DNA of 64,000 nt from Sporobacter sp963675425. Lineage in GTDB: Bacteria > Bacillota > Clostridia > Oscillospirales > Oscillospiraceae. The stretch spans positions 372,001 through 436,000 of the forward strand of contig OY776214.1 in NCBI GenBank assembly GCA_963675425.1. Direction: 5' to 3'. Under the pieces are notes generated by a model. It searched no databases, was not told where the DNA came from, and saw nothing but the letters and a program-made list of their open reading frames with translations. The translations under genes were made by a program, and so were the position numbers. Below are positions 1 to 10,716 of this stretch, one piece after another (positions within the stretch are counted from its first letter, which is position 1; every line of letters starts with the position of its first letter).

Positions 1-3000
1 CCGGCAAGTAAGTACATGGGCGCTTTAACCAATTCAATATTTTCCTTGCTTAGCGCGAAAAAATAGCGGGCGGAACACAGCGCGTCATGCCGATACGCCT
101 GAATGAAATGCCTCACGTACTCGCTGTCGGCGACTTCAGCCGGCAGACCGATAGACTTTAGCTTTCTTATAATTTGCTTGTCGGAAGAAAAACGCCAGGG
201 TGTGTAAAACCAGCTGTAGAACCTGGTCAGCCGGGGTGCGAGTTGTCCACCAATAAAGACAGCCTTTATTGTTCTGCCGTCTTTTTCAAGTAATCTGGCT
301 GTTTCAAGGGTCAGGGTGCTGCCCGCGCTGTGCCCGAAAAGAATAATATCCCCCGGAATCGTTTCATTGATCTCCGAAGCCAGAATAACCGCGAGACTGT
401 CAATGGATAGCAGCTCATTGAAAGGCCTGAAATCGTGGCCGGGCAAGTTGACGGCATAAATATTCATCCCGGCATTTTTCTGATATTCGGACAGGCTTAA
501 ATCCTTATAAGCCAGCGCGCTGCCGCCGCCATAGGGAACACATATGACACTGCAGTTTTTCGGATCGTATCTCTTCGACAAATTTACCAGCAGCCCAGGT
601 TTCTGCTGACCTTGCGATATTTTTTCAGCCAATAGCCGGATCGTTGGGGTCGTATAAAGATCGATGATCCGGAGCGGCTGCTTCATCCTTGAAATCACTT
701 TGACGGCACTGAGCGAGTCACCCCCGAGCTCAAAGAAATCATCATCGATCCCAACAGCCGGCAGCGCTAAGACATCAGCCCACAAGTCAGCCATTAGCGT
801 CTCCATGACATTCCTGGGTTTTGTATATTCGGCTCTGGATATCAATCCCTCAGCCGGCGGGGGTAGCTTCGCCTTATCAATCTTGCCGCTCGTGTTGAGC
901 GGAAACGCCTCCAGCCGGATGAATAATGACGGCACCATATAGTCCGGCAGCCTGCCCGACAAAAAGGACGCCAGCTCCCCCGTTGCCAGTTCGGTCTTAG
1001 ACTTGATGTACGCGCAGAGCTTCTGGCTCCCGCCGTTTGCTTCATAAGAAACGACGATTGCTTCCTCCACCGCTTCATGCTCCAGCAGGACGTTTTCAAT
1101 TTCACCCAGTTCAATCCGGTAGCCTCGGATTTTGACCTGACTGTCCATACGCTCAAGAAACAGCAACTCGCCGTCCGGCGTCCACTTCACGAGGTCGCTG
1201 GTCCTATACAGAGGTCCGTCCGTATCTGAAAACGGATTGTCAATAAAGCGCGCTTCCGTCAGCGCCGGATTGTTGATATACCCGCGGCCGACGCCGTTCC
1301 CGGCAACACACAGCTCACCCGGCACGCCGATCGGGACCAGTTCCAAATGTCGATCCGTCACATACGCCTTTATCATTGGAACAACGGATCCGATGTTGCT
1401 GAAGTGGGTGCTGAAATCAGCCTCACCCAGGCTCTTAAACGTAACAAATATGGTTGTTTCGGTTGGACCATAAAGATTGATAAATTCCGCCTGCGGGTAC
1501 TTATCCCTCAGCGGCTTTAAAAGCGAGGGTTTCAGGGCCTCTCCGCCAAAAAACACATAACGGATATATAACTCATTTTTCACTGACTGCTCGAGATTGA
1601 CTAAATTGTACAGAGACTGCGGTGTTTGAGTGAGGACCGTTACGCGCTCTTTCTTGAGAAGCTCAAGAAAGAGGCCCTGATCTAAAGTGATTTCCCGCTT
1701 TATGATAATAAGCTTTCCGCCGCGCATGAGCGGACCATATATCTCCCAGCCGGTAAAGTCAAAGCAGTACGAATGAAAGAGCGTCCACACATCGTCGGCA
1801 CTGAATTTAAAGCCGAATCGGTCGTTAAACAGCAGCCCCACAATATTGTGGTGTTCAATCATGACGCCTTTCGGCCGGCCTGTCGAGCCGGACGTATAGA
1901 GGATATACGCCAGGTTGGACGGCGTGTTCACCGGCTCCAGATTTGCCGCGTTGCTGTCATACGCCGTCGGGTCGTCAAGGTAGACATTGTTCCCGTCAAA
2001 CGGCACGGCAAGCGACCGCTTTGTCAACAGCACTGTCGCGCCGCTGTTTTCCAGCATGTAGGCCTTCCGCTCATCCGGATGCTCCGGGTCAATCGGCATA
2101 TACGCCCCGCCGGCTTTTAATATGGCAAAAATACCAATAATCATTTCAAACGACCGGTCCGTAATCAGCCCCACAACCGTATCAGACCCCACACCATCGG
2201 CCCGCAATGTACGCCCCAGCCTGTTGGCGCTTTCGTTCAGCTGCCGATAGGTCATCGTTTTATCGCCAAGTGCCAAAGCGATATTATCCGGCGTTTTCGA
2301 TACCTGCTCCTCGAAAAGCTGATGCAGCGTCTTGTCATGCGGATACCCGGCCGCCGTATCGTTGAAATCATGAAGAATCCTGGAACGCTCCCCTTCTGAT
2401 AATATCGTCATTTTTTTCAGTTTTTTTAAGGGGTTTAAGACCATACCAGCCAGTACATTCATGAAATGGCCACTCAGGCGCTCAACGGTCGCGCGTTCAA
2501 ACAGAGCTGTGTCATATTCAATGTCCAAGGCGAGCGTTTCGCCCCGATCCACAGCCTCAATCGTCAGGTCAAATTTCGACGTTCTCAGATCGCATTCAAC
2601 AAGCCGCGCCGACAGCTCGCCCAGCTTAAACTGCGAATAGTCTGCCTTCTGCAGCGCCAGCATCGTGTCAAACAGCGGATTGCGGCTCACGTCCCGCCGG
2701 ACCCCCGCCTTGTCCACGAGCTCCTCAAACGGATAATCCTGATTTTCAAAGGCGTTTAATAAATCGTCCCGTATCTCTTCCAGAAAGTCCGAGACGGTTT
2801 TTTCCCCCGCCGGATAACTCCGGATGGCCAGCGTGTTGACAAACATGCCGATCAGCCCGTGCAGGTCGGCGTGCCGCCGGCCCTCCACCGGCGTCCCGAC
2901 AATGATATCCTCCTGCCCCGTATATTTGGACAGCAAAATATTGTACGCCGCCATCAGCACCATAAACAGCGTTGTGCCCGTCTCGGCGGCCAGCTTTTTG

Positions 3001-6000
3001 AGGCCGCCCGTCAGCTTCTTGTCAACGGTGAAGCGCACCCGGCTCCCCGAACCGCTTCTTGCAATCGGGCGCGGATGGTCCAGCGGCATATTGAGGACCG
3101 GCAGCTCTCCGCTAAACCGCTCCAGCCAATACGCCTCCTGCTCCGTCATCACCTCGGATCGCAAAAGCGCGTTGTGCCACGCCGCGTAATCCTTGTATTG
3201 GATCTTCAGCGGCGGCAGCTCGTCTCCGGCATACAGCTTTCCAAATTCCCGGATCAGGATGTCTACGGACGCCCCGTCCGAAATAATGTGGTGCATATCA
3301 AACAGCAGCAGGTGCCGCTCCTCCGACAGGCCGACGAGTCCCGCCCGGAACAGCGGCGCCCGGCTCAAGTCAAACGGACGTACAAACGCCGCCATCAGCA
3401 CGTTTGCGTCTTCTCCGTCCGCCTGTATGTATTCCAGACTGAACGGCACTTCAGGCCGCACAATCTGTACCGGCTCACCGTCCCGTAATTCAAAACCGGT
3501 CCTCAGGGACTCGTGACGCGCCAGAAGTTTTTTAAGTGCCGCTTCAACCCGCGCCGTATCCAGCCGTCCCTCCACCAAAACAGCGAATGAGACATTGTAG
3601 CCGACGCCTCCGCCCTCCATCTGCCTGAGAATATATTGTCTTTTCTGGGCCGATGAAACCGGATAAAATGTTTTTTCATCAACGGCTGAGATGGCGATAA
3701 AATCCTTTTTTGGCAGCTTACCGATGAATCCTGCCAGTTGCCTGACCGTTGGATGCTCGAAAATATGACGCGCAGATAATTCGATGCCCAACTGCTTATT
3801 CAGCACGGTCGTCATGGTAACCGCGTTGAGCGACGTGCCGCCCAGCTCGAAAAAGTTGTCGCTAACCCCGATATCCGTAACGTCCAGCGTCTGCGCCCAC
3901 ACGTCGGCAACGGCTTTCTCAAACTCGGTTGAAGGCCGGACGAACGCCGCTCTGCTGATATGCTCGTTTGGATGGGGCAGCTTCGTCTTCTCTACCTTGC
4001 CGCTCGTATTGAGCGGGAACTTTTCCAGCCGGATGAATATCGACGGCACCATGTATTCCGGCAGCTTTCCCAGTAGAAAGGCTGTCAGCGCCTCATTTGT
4101 CAGTTCGGTCTTAGACTTGTAGTAAACGCACAGCTTGCTCCCGCCGGTTGCCTCATAGGCGACGGCTATCGTTTCCTCGACCGCTTCGTGCTCCAGCAAG
4201 ACGCTTTCAATCTCCCCCAGCTCAATGCGATAGCCGCGGATTTTCACCTGGCTGTCCACACGCCCGAGATACAACAATTCTCCGTCGAGGGTTCGTTTCA
4301 CTAGGTCGCCCGTCGTATACAGCGGCCCGTCTTCACCAAAGAACGGATTATCACTAAAGCGCTCTTTCGTCAGCGCCGGATTGTTGATATACCCGCGGCT
4401 GACGCCGTTTCCGGCTATGCACAGCTCGCCGGGTACGCCGACCGGCACGAGATTCCGGTATTTATCCGTTACATAGGCCTTCGTCAGCGGATTCGGCACG
4501 CCGATATTGCTCGCAGATCTGTCAAAATCACGACCTTCACGCAGCCATTTCTGCGTGACATACAGCGTGGTTTCCGTCGGTCCGTACTGATTGAAAAACG
4601 CCGCCTGCGGGTATCTCTCTTTCAGTGGCTTTAAAAGCGACGGCTTTAACGCCTCACCGCCCAATATAACATAGCGGATGCACAGCTCTTTTGATGCCGA
4701 TTCCATTTCCAACTGGATCAGATTGTACATGGACTGCGGCGTCTGCGTGAGTATCGTCACTTTTTCTTTTTTCAGGATGTCCAGATAGAGGCTTACGTCC
4801 TTCACGGCCTCCGGCGGTATAAAAACAGCCTTCCCACCTCTGAGCAGCGGATTATACAGCTCCCAGCAGCTCAAATCAAAGCAATATGAATGAAAAAGCG
4901 TCCATACATCGCTATCGTTAATTTCAAAACCAAACCGGTCGTTGAACAGCAGTCCCACGAGATTGCGGTGCTCCGTCATAACGCCCTTAGGACGGCCCGT
5001 CGAGCCGGACGTATAGATGATATACGCCAGGTTTGACGGCGTGTTCACCGGCTCCAGATTTGATGCGTCGCGGTCATACGCCGTTGGGTCATCGAGATAG
5101 ACGCTGACTCCAGCAAACGGCATGGCAACCGCTCTTTTTGTCAGCAGTGCTTTCGCGCCGCTGTTTTCCAGCATATAGGTCTTGCGCTGTGCCGGATAAT
5201 CCGGATCGATCGGCATATACGCCCCGCCGGCTTTTAATATGGCCAGAATCCCAATTACCATTTCAAACGACCGGTCTACAATCAGCCCCACAACCGTATC
5301 CGGCTCCACCCCGCAAGCCCGCAGCGTTCGGCCCACTCTGTTGGCGCTTTTGTTCAGCTGCCGGTAGGTCATCGTTTCATCGCCAAGCACCAGCGCAATG
5401 TTGTCCGGCGTTTTCGATACCTGCTCCTCGAAAAGCTGATGCAGCGTCTTGTCATGCGGATACCCGGCCGCCGTATCGTTGAAATCATAAAGAAGCTGAC
5501 GGCACTCGTCTTCTGACAGAAGCGTGAGGTCCCGCAGTTTCTTCGACGGGTCTTCCGTCACAGCCTTCAAAACATTCATAAAATGGCCGCCCAGTCTCTC
5601 AACTGTCGCGCGTTCAAACAGAGCTGTGTCATATTCGACGCCCAAAGCAAGCGTTTCGCCCCGGTCCACAGCCTCAATCGTCAGGTCAAACTTCGACGTT
5701 CTCAGATCGCATTCAGACAGGCGCGCTGACAGCCCGCCCAGCTCAAACTGCGAATAGTCCGCCTTCTTAAGCGCCAGCATCGTGTCAAACAGCGGATTGC
5801 GGCTCACGTCCCGCCGGACCCCCGCCTTGTCCACGAGCTCTTCAAACGGATAATCCTGATTTTCAAAGGCGTTTAATAAATCGTCTCGTATCTCTTCCAG
5901 AAAGTCCGAGACGGTTTTTTCCCCCGCCGGATAACTCCGGATGGCCAGCGTGTTGACAAACATGCCGATCAGCCCGTGCAGGTCGGCGTGCCGCCGGCCC

Positions 6001-9000
6001 TCCACCGGCGTCCCGATAATGATATCCTCCTGCCCTGTATATTTGGACAGCAAAATATTGTACGCCGCCATCAGCACCATAAACAGCGTCGTGCCCGTCT
6101 CGGCGGCCAGCTTTTTGAGGCCGCCCGTCAGCTCCTTGTCAACGGTGAAGCGCACCCGGCTCCCCGAGCCGCTTCTTGCAATCGGGCGCGGATGGTCCAG
6201 CGGCATATTGAGGACCGGCAGCTCTCCGCTAAACCGCTCCAGCCAATACGCCTCCTGCTCCGTCATCACCTCGGATCGCAAAAGCGCGTTGTGCCACGCC
6301 GCGTAATCCTTGTATTGGATCTTCAGCGGCGGCAGCTCGTCTCCGGCATACAGCTTTCCAAATTCCCGGATCAGGATGTCTACGGACGCCCCGTCCGAAA
6401 TAATGTGGTGCATATCAAACAGCAGCAGGTGCCGCTCCTCCGACAGGCCGACGAGTCCCGCCCGGAACAGCGGCGCCCGGCTCAAATCAAACGGACGTAC
6501 AAACGCCGCCATCAGCACGTTTGCATCTTCTCCGTCCGCCTGTATGTATTCCAGACTGAACGGCACTTCAGGCCGCACAATCTGTACCGGCTCGCCGTCC
6601 CGTAATTCAAAACCGGTCCTCAGGGACTCGTGACGCGCCAGAAGTTTTTTAAGTGCCGCTTCAACCCGCACCGTATCCAGCCGTCCCTCCAGCTCTATAG
6701 ATCCAGGCAGATTATACGAAATATCACCGTCAAGCCGATTAAGAATATACTGCCGCTTCTGTGTTGACGACACGGGATAGCATTCGCGTTCGGACACGCG
6801 CGGAATCACTGTATAAACTTTTTCGCCGTCGGCTGTCAGGCGGATCTTTTCCGCCAGCTTCCGGATAGTCTGTAACGAAAAGATCTCCCGCGGAGACAAT
6901 TCGGCACCAAAACGCTTATGTACGTGCGTGATGATTTTTATCACGCTGAGTGAATCACCGCCGAGTGACGAGTACGTGTCGAGGACGCCGATCTGTTCAA
7001 TCCCGAGAATATCACGCCAGAGCTCAACGAGCTCCGATTCGATCTCATTGGCCGGCGGCACAAACTCAACACGCGGCAGACTTCCCCGCTCCGGCTCCTT
7101 CAGCGCTTTGCGGTCGACCTTGCCGCTGCTGTTGAGCGGCATCTGATCGAGAAAACTATAGACGTCGGGCACCATATAGTCCGGAAGCGCCTCAGATAAA
7201 AACGCCTGCAGCTCGATTGGGTCGGTTTTTCGGCTGACTGCGACATAGGCCGCGAGATAAGCCGAGCCGCCCGTTCCATCATACGCTTTAACAACAGCCT
7301 CCCGTACCGTCGGGTATTGCGCTAGTCTGGATTCTATTTCACCCAGCTCAATTCGAAAGCCCCGGATCTTCACCTGATAATCCATACGTCCAAGGAATTC
7401 AATATCACCTTTTGCGTACCGGCGTACACGGTCGCCCGTCCTATACAGTATTTCTCCCGGTTTATATGGATTAGCGATAAACTTCTCTCGCGTCAGCACC
7501 GGGTTATACAGATAGCCTCTGGCAACACCGACGCCGCCGATATAAAGCTCCCCCGGGATGCCGACCGGCAGCAAGGTCCGGTTTTTATCAAAGACATATA
7601 AGCTGATATTGTCAATCGGTTTCCCGATCGGTACATTGTCAAGCGTTACCTCAGGGGAGCACTCAAAATACGACACCTCGACCGTGGCTTCCGTCGGGCC
7701 GTACAGGTTTGACAGCCGCGTTCCATTGCTCTTAAAAAGCAGGTCATTGAATTTTCCAACCTGGCTGAGCATCAGCGCTTCGCCGCTGGCGAATACGTTT
7801 TGAAGCGGCGCCAGCCTCCCGTGGGCGTTTGTAGCCTCAACGTAACTTAAAAACGCCGTCAGCATTGACGGCACAAAATGCATAGCTGTGATCCGATGCC
7901 GCTCCACCGCGCAAATCATGGCTTCGGGGTCCTTCTCCTCGCCGGTTTTTATCAGGCATAAGGCCGCCCCGATAAAAGCCCATGAAAAAAGCTCCCAAAC
8001 GGATACGTCAAACGTATAGGCTGTTTTTTGCATAATAACGCTGTTTTCGTTAAACGGATACTTATGAAGCATCCAGTTGATCCTGTTGACGACACCGGTG
8101 TGTTCGATCATGACGCCCTTTGGCCGTCCTGTGGAGCCGGAGGTGTAGATAACGTAAGCCAGGTCCTTCGGACGGCTGATCCCCGGCAGATTTGTTTCAT
8201 CCTCCAGGTAGTTTTTTTCGTCCTCCAAATCGATAATCAATCCGTCAAAACAGACACCGGCGAGCAGACAATTTTGCGTCAATAAAACACCGGTACGGCT
8301 GTCGTCCAGGATATCTTTTTTGCGGCCGGCCGGATAATCCGGATCGATCGGCAGATAGGCTCCGCCGGCCTTTAAAACAGCCAGAATCGCAATGATCATT
8401 TCAAAGGACCGGTACGTCATAAGGGCGACAATGCTGTCCGGCCCAACGCCGTTTTGGCGCAGAAGATGCGCCAGTCGATTGGCTTTCCTGTTCAGCGCAT
8501 CGTAGGTCATTTTCTTACCGGCATAAATCAGGGCCGTACGCTCGGGGGTCTTCAGTACCTGCTCCTCAAAGATTTGATGCAGCGTTTTATCGCATGGATA
8601 ATCGGCCTCGGTGGCGTTTAATTCATACAGAAGGGCTTTTTTTTCTTTCTCCGAGATCATCTCCAGCTTTGAGATGCTTCGGGTCGGGTTGTCCAGCGCA
8701 TGCCACAAAAGCCGAAGAATATGCTGGTGGATGAATTCAATTTCCTTGGCGCTGAAAATATCCGTCAGGAAATCATAATCAATAATTAGGTTGCCGCCGT
8801 CCTCGCGATCGTTGATGCTGATAACAAGCGACTCGATCTGGTAGCCCGAGAAAAGCCATTTGGCCGTATAATCCTCGCCGGTTTCGCCCTTATGAAATTT
8901 GGAATTCTGATAACTGAGGACAATATCAAATAGCTTGCCCGTCAGCTTATGTTTCTTTTTCAGGTCGCGCAGCAGATAGTTGTACGGGTATTTTTGATGC

Positions 9001-9968
9001 TTTAAAACCTCGGTGCTTTCCCGCTGCATCTCACGCGCGAAGGCTATAAAATCCATCTCATGGCTGATGGCAATACGAATCGGCGCGGCCACGCTGATAA
9101 ACATGCCTGTTGTATCCTTTTCACGCGCGTTCACTCTGTTGAGGATGGTCGTGCCTAAAACCATGTCCTCGTTGCCCGTAACACGATAGATATAAATCGC
9201 CAGAGTCGCCATGAGCAACGTGAAAACGGACAGATTATTCTCCCGGCTGAACTCACGGAGCTTGTTGGAAAATTTAACGGGCGTAATCATGGTTTTTCGT
9301 TTTGCTCGGATTGGATTATCGCCGGATTTCAAGGGCTTCAGCGTTGTTAAATCCGGCAGTGTTTCAAACTTCTGCGACCAGTACTTGCGATCCTTTTCAA
9401 ATCTCCCAGACGCTTCATACTCGGCGTTTTTACGCAGATGCTCCATATAAGACGGCTTGGGGGTCTCGTCCACCGGGAGTCCTTTTTTGAGTTTGGAATA
9501 GGTATCGATAACCTGCCGCGTTGTAAGACCCATTGTCCAGGCGTCTGAAATCAAATGATGCATCTTCATATAAAATCCGCTCTCATCGTCGCTGACTTTA
9601 TAAATGGCACAATAAAAAAGCTGGTCCCGGGTGATGTCGAACGGTTTTTTTGTAATCTCGTCATCCCACTCAAAAAGAGCCTTAAGACCGCCGTTTGCAC
9701 TGAAATCCAAAAAATCAACCTTAACGCTGGAAAACGACTCAACATACTGATACGCGTCGCCGTCTTTTTCGACGATGCGTATCCTCATTGAGTCGTTTCT
9801 TTTAACAAAAATTTGGATCGCTTTTTCCAGCAACCGGTAGTTGACATCGCCCGTCAGGTGCAAATTCCCGGCGACTATATTCATGCTCGTCCCGGGATGA
9901 GCTTTTTCCAGATACCATATTGATTTTTGTGATTCGGACAGTTGGTGAAGAACCATTTCTGATTTCAT
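1..9968 (-). CDS. three-module nonribosomal peptide synthetase (C-A-T-C-A-T-C-A-T-TE), partial at window edge
   Basis: Cytoplasmic multidomain enzyme that assembles a short peptide on carrier-domain thioesters. About 3,320 codons are in the window and the stop lies beyond position 1. Condensation motifs are HHLISDA (about residue 137), HHIISDG (1186) and HHIISDG (2225). Adenylation motifs YTSGSTGRPKGV lie near residues 606, 1650 and 2693. Carrier serines are in LGGDSL (1005), LGGTSL (2045) and LGGDSL (3083). A thioesterase with GHSAG begins near 3150. Residues aligned to the Stachelhaus pocket read DVWHFSLVE in module 1, which fits serine (compare EntF); DLWTIGQLY and DFWTFGLIF in modules 2 and 3 match nothing I can name. 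No epimerase or methyltransferase domain was seen. The start ATG at 9968 has GGAG about 7 bases upstream; an ATG at 9974 lacks spacing. It lies 32 bases after the phosphopantetheinyl transferase gene. The product is unknown. Confidence 0.95.
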   Translation of the reverse strand, partial: MKSEMVLHQLSESQKSIWYLEKAHPGTSMNIVAGNLHLTGDVNYRLLEKAIQIFVKRNDSMRIRIVEKDGDAYQYVESFSSVKVDFLDFSANGGLKALFEWDDEITKKPFDITRDQLFYCAIYKVSDDESGFYMKMHHLISDAWTMGLTTRQVIDTYSKLKKGLPVDETPKPSYMEHLRKNAEYEASGRFEKDRKYWSQKFETLPDLTTLKPLKSGDNPIRAKRKTMITPVKFSNKLREFSRENNLSVFTLLMATLAIYIYRVTGNEDMVLGTTILNRVNAREKDTTGMFISVAAPIRIAISHEMDFIAFAREMQRESTEVLKHQKYPYNYLLRDLKKKHKLTGKLFDIVLSYQNSKFHKGETGEDYTAKWLFSGYQIESLVISINDREDGGNLIIDYDFLTDIFSAKEIEFIHQHILRLLWHALDNPTRSISKLEMISEKEKKALLYELNATEADYPCDKTLHQIFEEQVLKTPERTALIYAGKKMTYDALNRKANRLAHLLRQNGVGPDSIVALMTYRSFEMIIAILAVLKAGGAYLPIDPDYPAGRKKDILDDSRTGVLLTQNCLLAGVCFDGLIIDLEDEKNYLEDETNLPGISRPKDLAYVIYTSGSTGRPKGVMIEHTGVVNRINWMLHKYPFNENSVIMQKTAYTFDVSVWELFSWAFIGAALCLIKTGEEKDPEAMICAVERHRITAMHFVPSMLTAFLSYVEATNAHGRLAPLQNVFASGEALMLSQVGKFNDLLFKSNGTRLSNLYGPTEATVEVSYFECSPEVTLDNVPIGKPIDNISLYVFDKNRTLLPVGIPGELYIGGVGVARGYLYNPVLTREKFIANPYKPGEILYRTGDRVRRYAKGDIEFLGRMDYQVKIRGFRIELGEIESRLAQYPTVREAVVKAYDGTGGSAYLAAYVAVSRKTDPIELQAFLSEALPDYMVPDVYSFLDQMPLNSSGKVDRKALKEPERGSLPRVEFVPPANEIESELVELWRDILGIEQIGVLDTYSSLGGDSLSVIKIITHVHKRFGAELSPREIFSLQTIRKLAEKIRLTADGEKVYTVIPRVSERECYPVSSTQKRQYILNRLDGDISYNLPGSIELEGRLDTVRVEAALKKLLARHESLRTGFELRDGEPVQIVRPEVPFSLEYIQADGEDANVLMAAFVRPFDLSRAPLFRAGLVGLSEERHLLLFDMHHIISDGASVDILIREFGKLYAGDELPPLKIQYKDYAAWHNALLRSEVMTEQEAYWLERFSGELPVLNMPLDHPRPIARSGSGSRVRFTVDKELTGGLKKLAAETGTTLFMVLMAAYNILLSKYTGQEDIIIGTPVEGRRHADLHGLIGMFVNTLAIRSYPAGEKTVSDFLEEIRDDLLNAFENQDYPFEELVDKAGVRRDVSRNPLFDTMLALKKADYSQFELGGLSARLSECDLRTSKFDLTIEAVDRGETLALGVEYDTALFERATVERLGGHFMNVLKAVTEDPSKKLRDLTLLSEDECRQLLYDFNDTAAGYPHDKTLHQLFEEQVSKTPDNIALVLGDETMTYRQLNKSANRVGRTLRACGVEPDTVVGLIVDRSFEMVIGILAILKAGGAYMPIDPDYPAQRKTYMLENSGAKALLTKRAVAMPFAGVSVYLDDPTAYDRDASNLEPVNTPSNLAYIIYTSGSTGRPKGVMTEHRNLVGLLFNDRFGFEINDSDVWTLFHSYCFDLSCWELYNPLLRGGKAVFIPPEAVKDVSLYLDILKKEKVTILTQTPQSMYNLIQLEMESASKELCIRYVILGGEALKPSLLKPLKERYPQAAFFNQYGPTETTLYVTQKWLREGRDFDRSASNIGVPNPLTKAYVTDKYRNLVPVGVPGELCIAGNGVSRGYINNPALTKERFSDNPFFGEDGPLYTTGDLVKRTLDGELLYLGRVDSQVKIRGYRIELGEIESVLLEHEAVEETIAVAYEATGGSKLCVYYKSKTELTNEALTAFLLGKLPEYMVPSIFIRLEKFPLNTSGKVEKTKLPHPNEHISRAAFVRPSTEFEKAVADVWAQTLDVTDIGVSDNFFELGGTSLNAVTMTTVLNKQLGIELSARHIFEHPTVRQLAGFIGKLPKKDFIAISAVDEKTFYPVSSAQKRQYILRQMEGGGVGYNVSFAVLVEGRLDTARVEAALKKLLARHESLRTGFELRDGEPVQIVRPEVPFSLEYIQADGEDANVLMAAFVRPFDLSRAPLFRAGLVGLSEERHLLLFDMHHIISDGASVDILIREFGKLYAGDELPPLKIQYKDYAAWHNALLRSEVMTEQEAYWLERFSGELPVLNMPLDHPRPIARSGSGSRVRFTVDKKLTGGLKKLAAETGTTLFMVLMAAYNILLSKYTGQEDIIVGTPVEGRRHADLHGLIGMFVNTLAIRSYPAGEKTVSDFLEEIRDDLLNAFENQDYPFEELVDKAGVRRDVSRNPLFDTMLALQKADYSQFKLGELSARLVECDLRTSKFDLTIEAVDRGETLALDIEYDTALFERATVERLSGHFMNVLAGMVLNPLKKLKKMTILSEGERSRILHDFNDTAAGYPHDKTLHQLFEEQVSKTPDNIALALGDKTMTYRQLNESANRLGRTLRADGVGSDTVVGLITDRSFEMIIGIFAILKAGGAYMPIDPEHPDERKAYMLENSGATVLLTKRSLAVPFDGNNVYLDDPTAYDSNAANLEPVNTPSNLAYILYTSGSTGRPKGVMIEHHNIVGLLFNDRFGFKFSADDVWTLFHSYCFDFTGWEIYGPLMRGGKLIIIKREITLDQGLFLELLKKERVTVLTQTPQSLYNLVNLEQSVKNELYIRYVFFGGEALKPSLLKPLRDKYPQAEFINLYGPTETTIFVTFKSLGEADFSTHFSNIGSVVPMIKAYVTDRHLELVPIGVPGELCVAGNGVGRGYINNPALTEARFIDNPFSDTDGPLYRTSDLVKWTPDGELLFLERMDSQVKIRGYRIELGEIENVLLEHEAVEEAIVVSYEANGGSQKLCAYIKSKTELATGELASFLSGRLPDYMVPSLFIRLEAFPLNTSGKIDKAKLPPPAEGLISRAEYTKPRNVMETLMADLWADVLALPAVGIDDDFFELGGDSLSAVKVISRMKQPLRIIDLYTTPTIRLLAEKISQGQQKPGLLVNLSKRYDPKNCSVICVPYGGGSALAYKDLSLSEYQKNAGMNIYAVNLPGHDFRPFNELLSIDSLAVILASEINETIPGDIILFGHSAGSTLTLETARLLEKDGRTIKAVFIGGQLAPRLTRFYSWFYTPWRFSSDKQIIRKLKSIGLPAEVADSEYVRHFIQAYRHDALCSARYFFALSKENIELVKAPMYLLA

Positions 9969-10000
9969 ACTCATTCTCCGTCAAAAAAATCGGGATCCGG

Positions 10001-10660
10001 CTAGCAGTACTTCAGCCACAGTGCAAGCAATTCCGCCTCGGTTATTGAAACGGCGTCCGTCTTGGAAAACCGGTGCTCAGAGCAGGCTGAGACGACATAA
10101 TCCCCGAAATACAATGTTGAAATCTCAAGCGGCGGCGGACAGCACATAACATCAATTGTTTTCAGATTACCCGGCAGACCGTCCCCGTTATGCTTTATGA
10201 CAGCTTCCTTTTTTGTCCACAAATCAAAAAACCGACGATGCCGGCCTTCTTCGTCCGAGTTTAAATACACAAACTCATTTTGGGTGAAGATATCGCATGC
10301 CAACGAAATGTCAGCCTTTCTGATTCTTTCGGTGTCAACGCCCACCGGCTTGTCCGAAAGCGCTGCAGCTACTGCATTCCTTGTATGAGAGATATTAAAC
10401 TCAAGGCGAGGAGAACCGGCTAGATACGGCTTGCCTGTCTTCCCCTCTTCAATCACAATATCCCGGCATTTAAGTCCCGACGACTCGCAGATCATCAGAC
10501 GAAGGAGTACATCGGCGTAAACACCAATTTTCCTGTCGATGTCACAACGGTACTTTTTAAGCTTTTCCCTTTTTTTCGGCGAGACCATTTCAAACATTTT
10601 ACTTATACAGTGGTCCCCATCAGAATCATCCACTTCAAGAAAACAGAGCCGCTTCATCAT
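10001..10660 (-). CDS. Sfp-type 4'-phosphopantetheinyl transferase
   Basis: Transfers the phosphopantetheine arm of CoA to the carrier-domain serines, here presumably those of the adjacent synthetase and possibly the free ACP at 20.4 kb. About 219 residues, usual for the Sfp class. Family motifs are visible: GKPYL and FNISHT in the N-terminal half, GVDTE (Mg-binding acidic residues; the usual GVDIE) and WTKKEAVIK. The reading frame stays open to 10711, but the predicted promoter puts the transcript start near 10710, and GGAG sits 4 or 7 bases before the paired ATGs at 10660 and 10657, so I start it here. First gene of the two-gene synthetase operon. Confidence 0.93.
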   Translation of the reverse strand: MMKRLCFLEVDDSDGDHCISKMFEMVSPKKREKLKKYRCDIDRKIGVYADVLLRLMICESSGLKCRDIVIEEGKTGKPYLAGSPRLEFNISHTRNAVAAALSDKPVGVDTERIRKADISLACDIFTQNEFVYLNSDEEGRHRRFFDLWTKKEAVIKHNGDGLPGNLKTIDVMCCPPPLEISTLYFGDYVVSACSEHRFSKTDAVSITEAELLALWLKYC

Positions 10661-10716
10661 ATCGCTCCGCATTGTCAAATTATCCCAAATAAAAATGGTA
10701 AATTTACACACATTTC

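Noticed and set aside
2859..6605. Two near-identical 209-codon plus-strand frames inside the NRPS
   Set aside because: Their similarity reflects the duplicated condensation domain on the other strand; they are antisense shadows.
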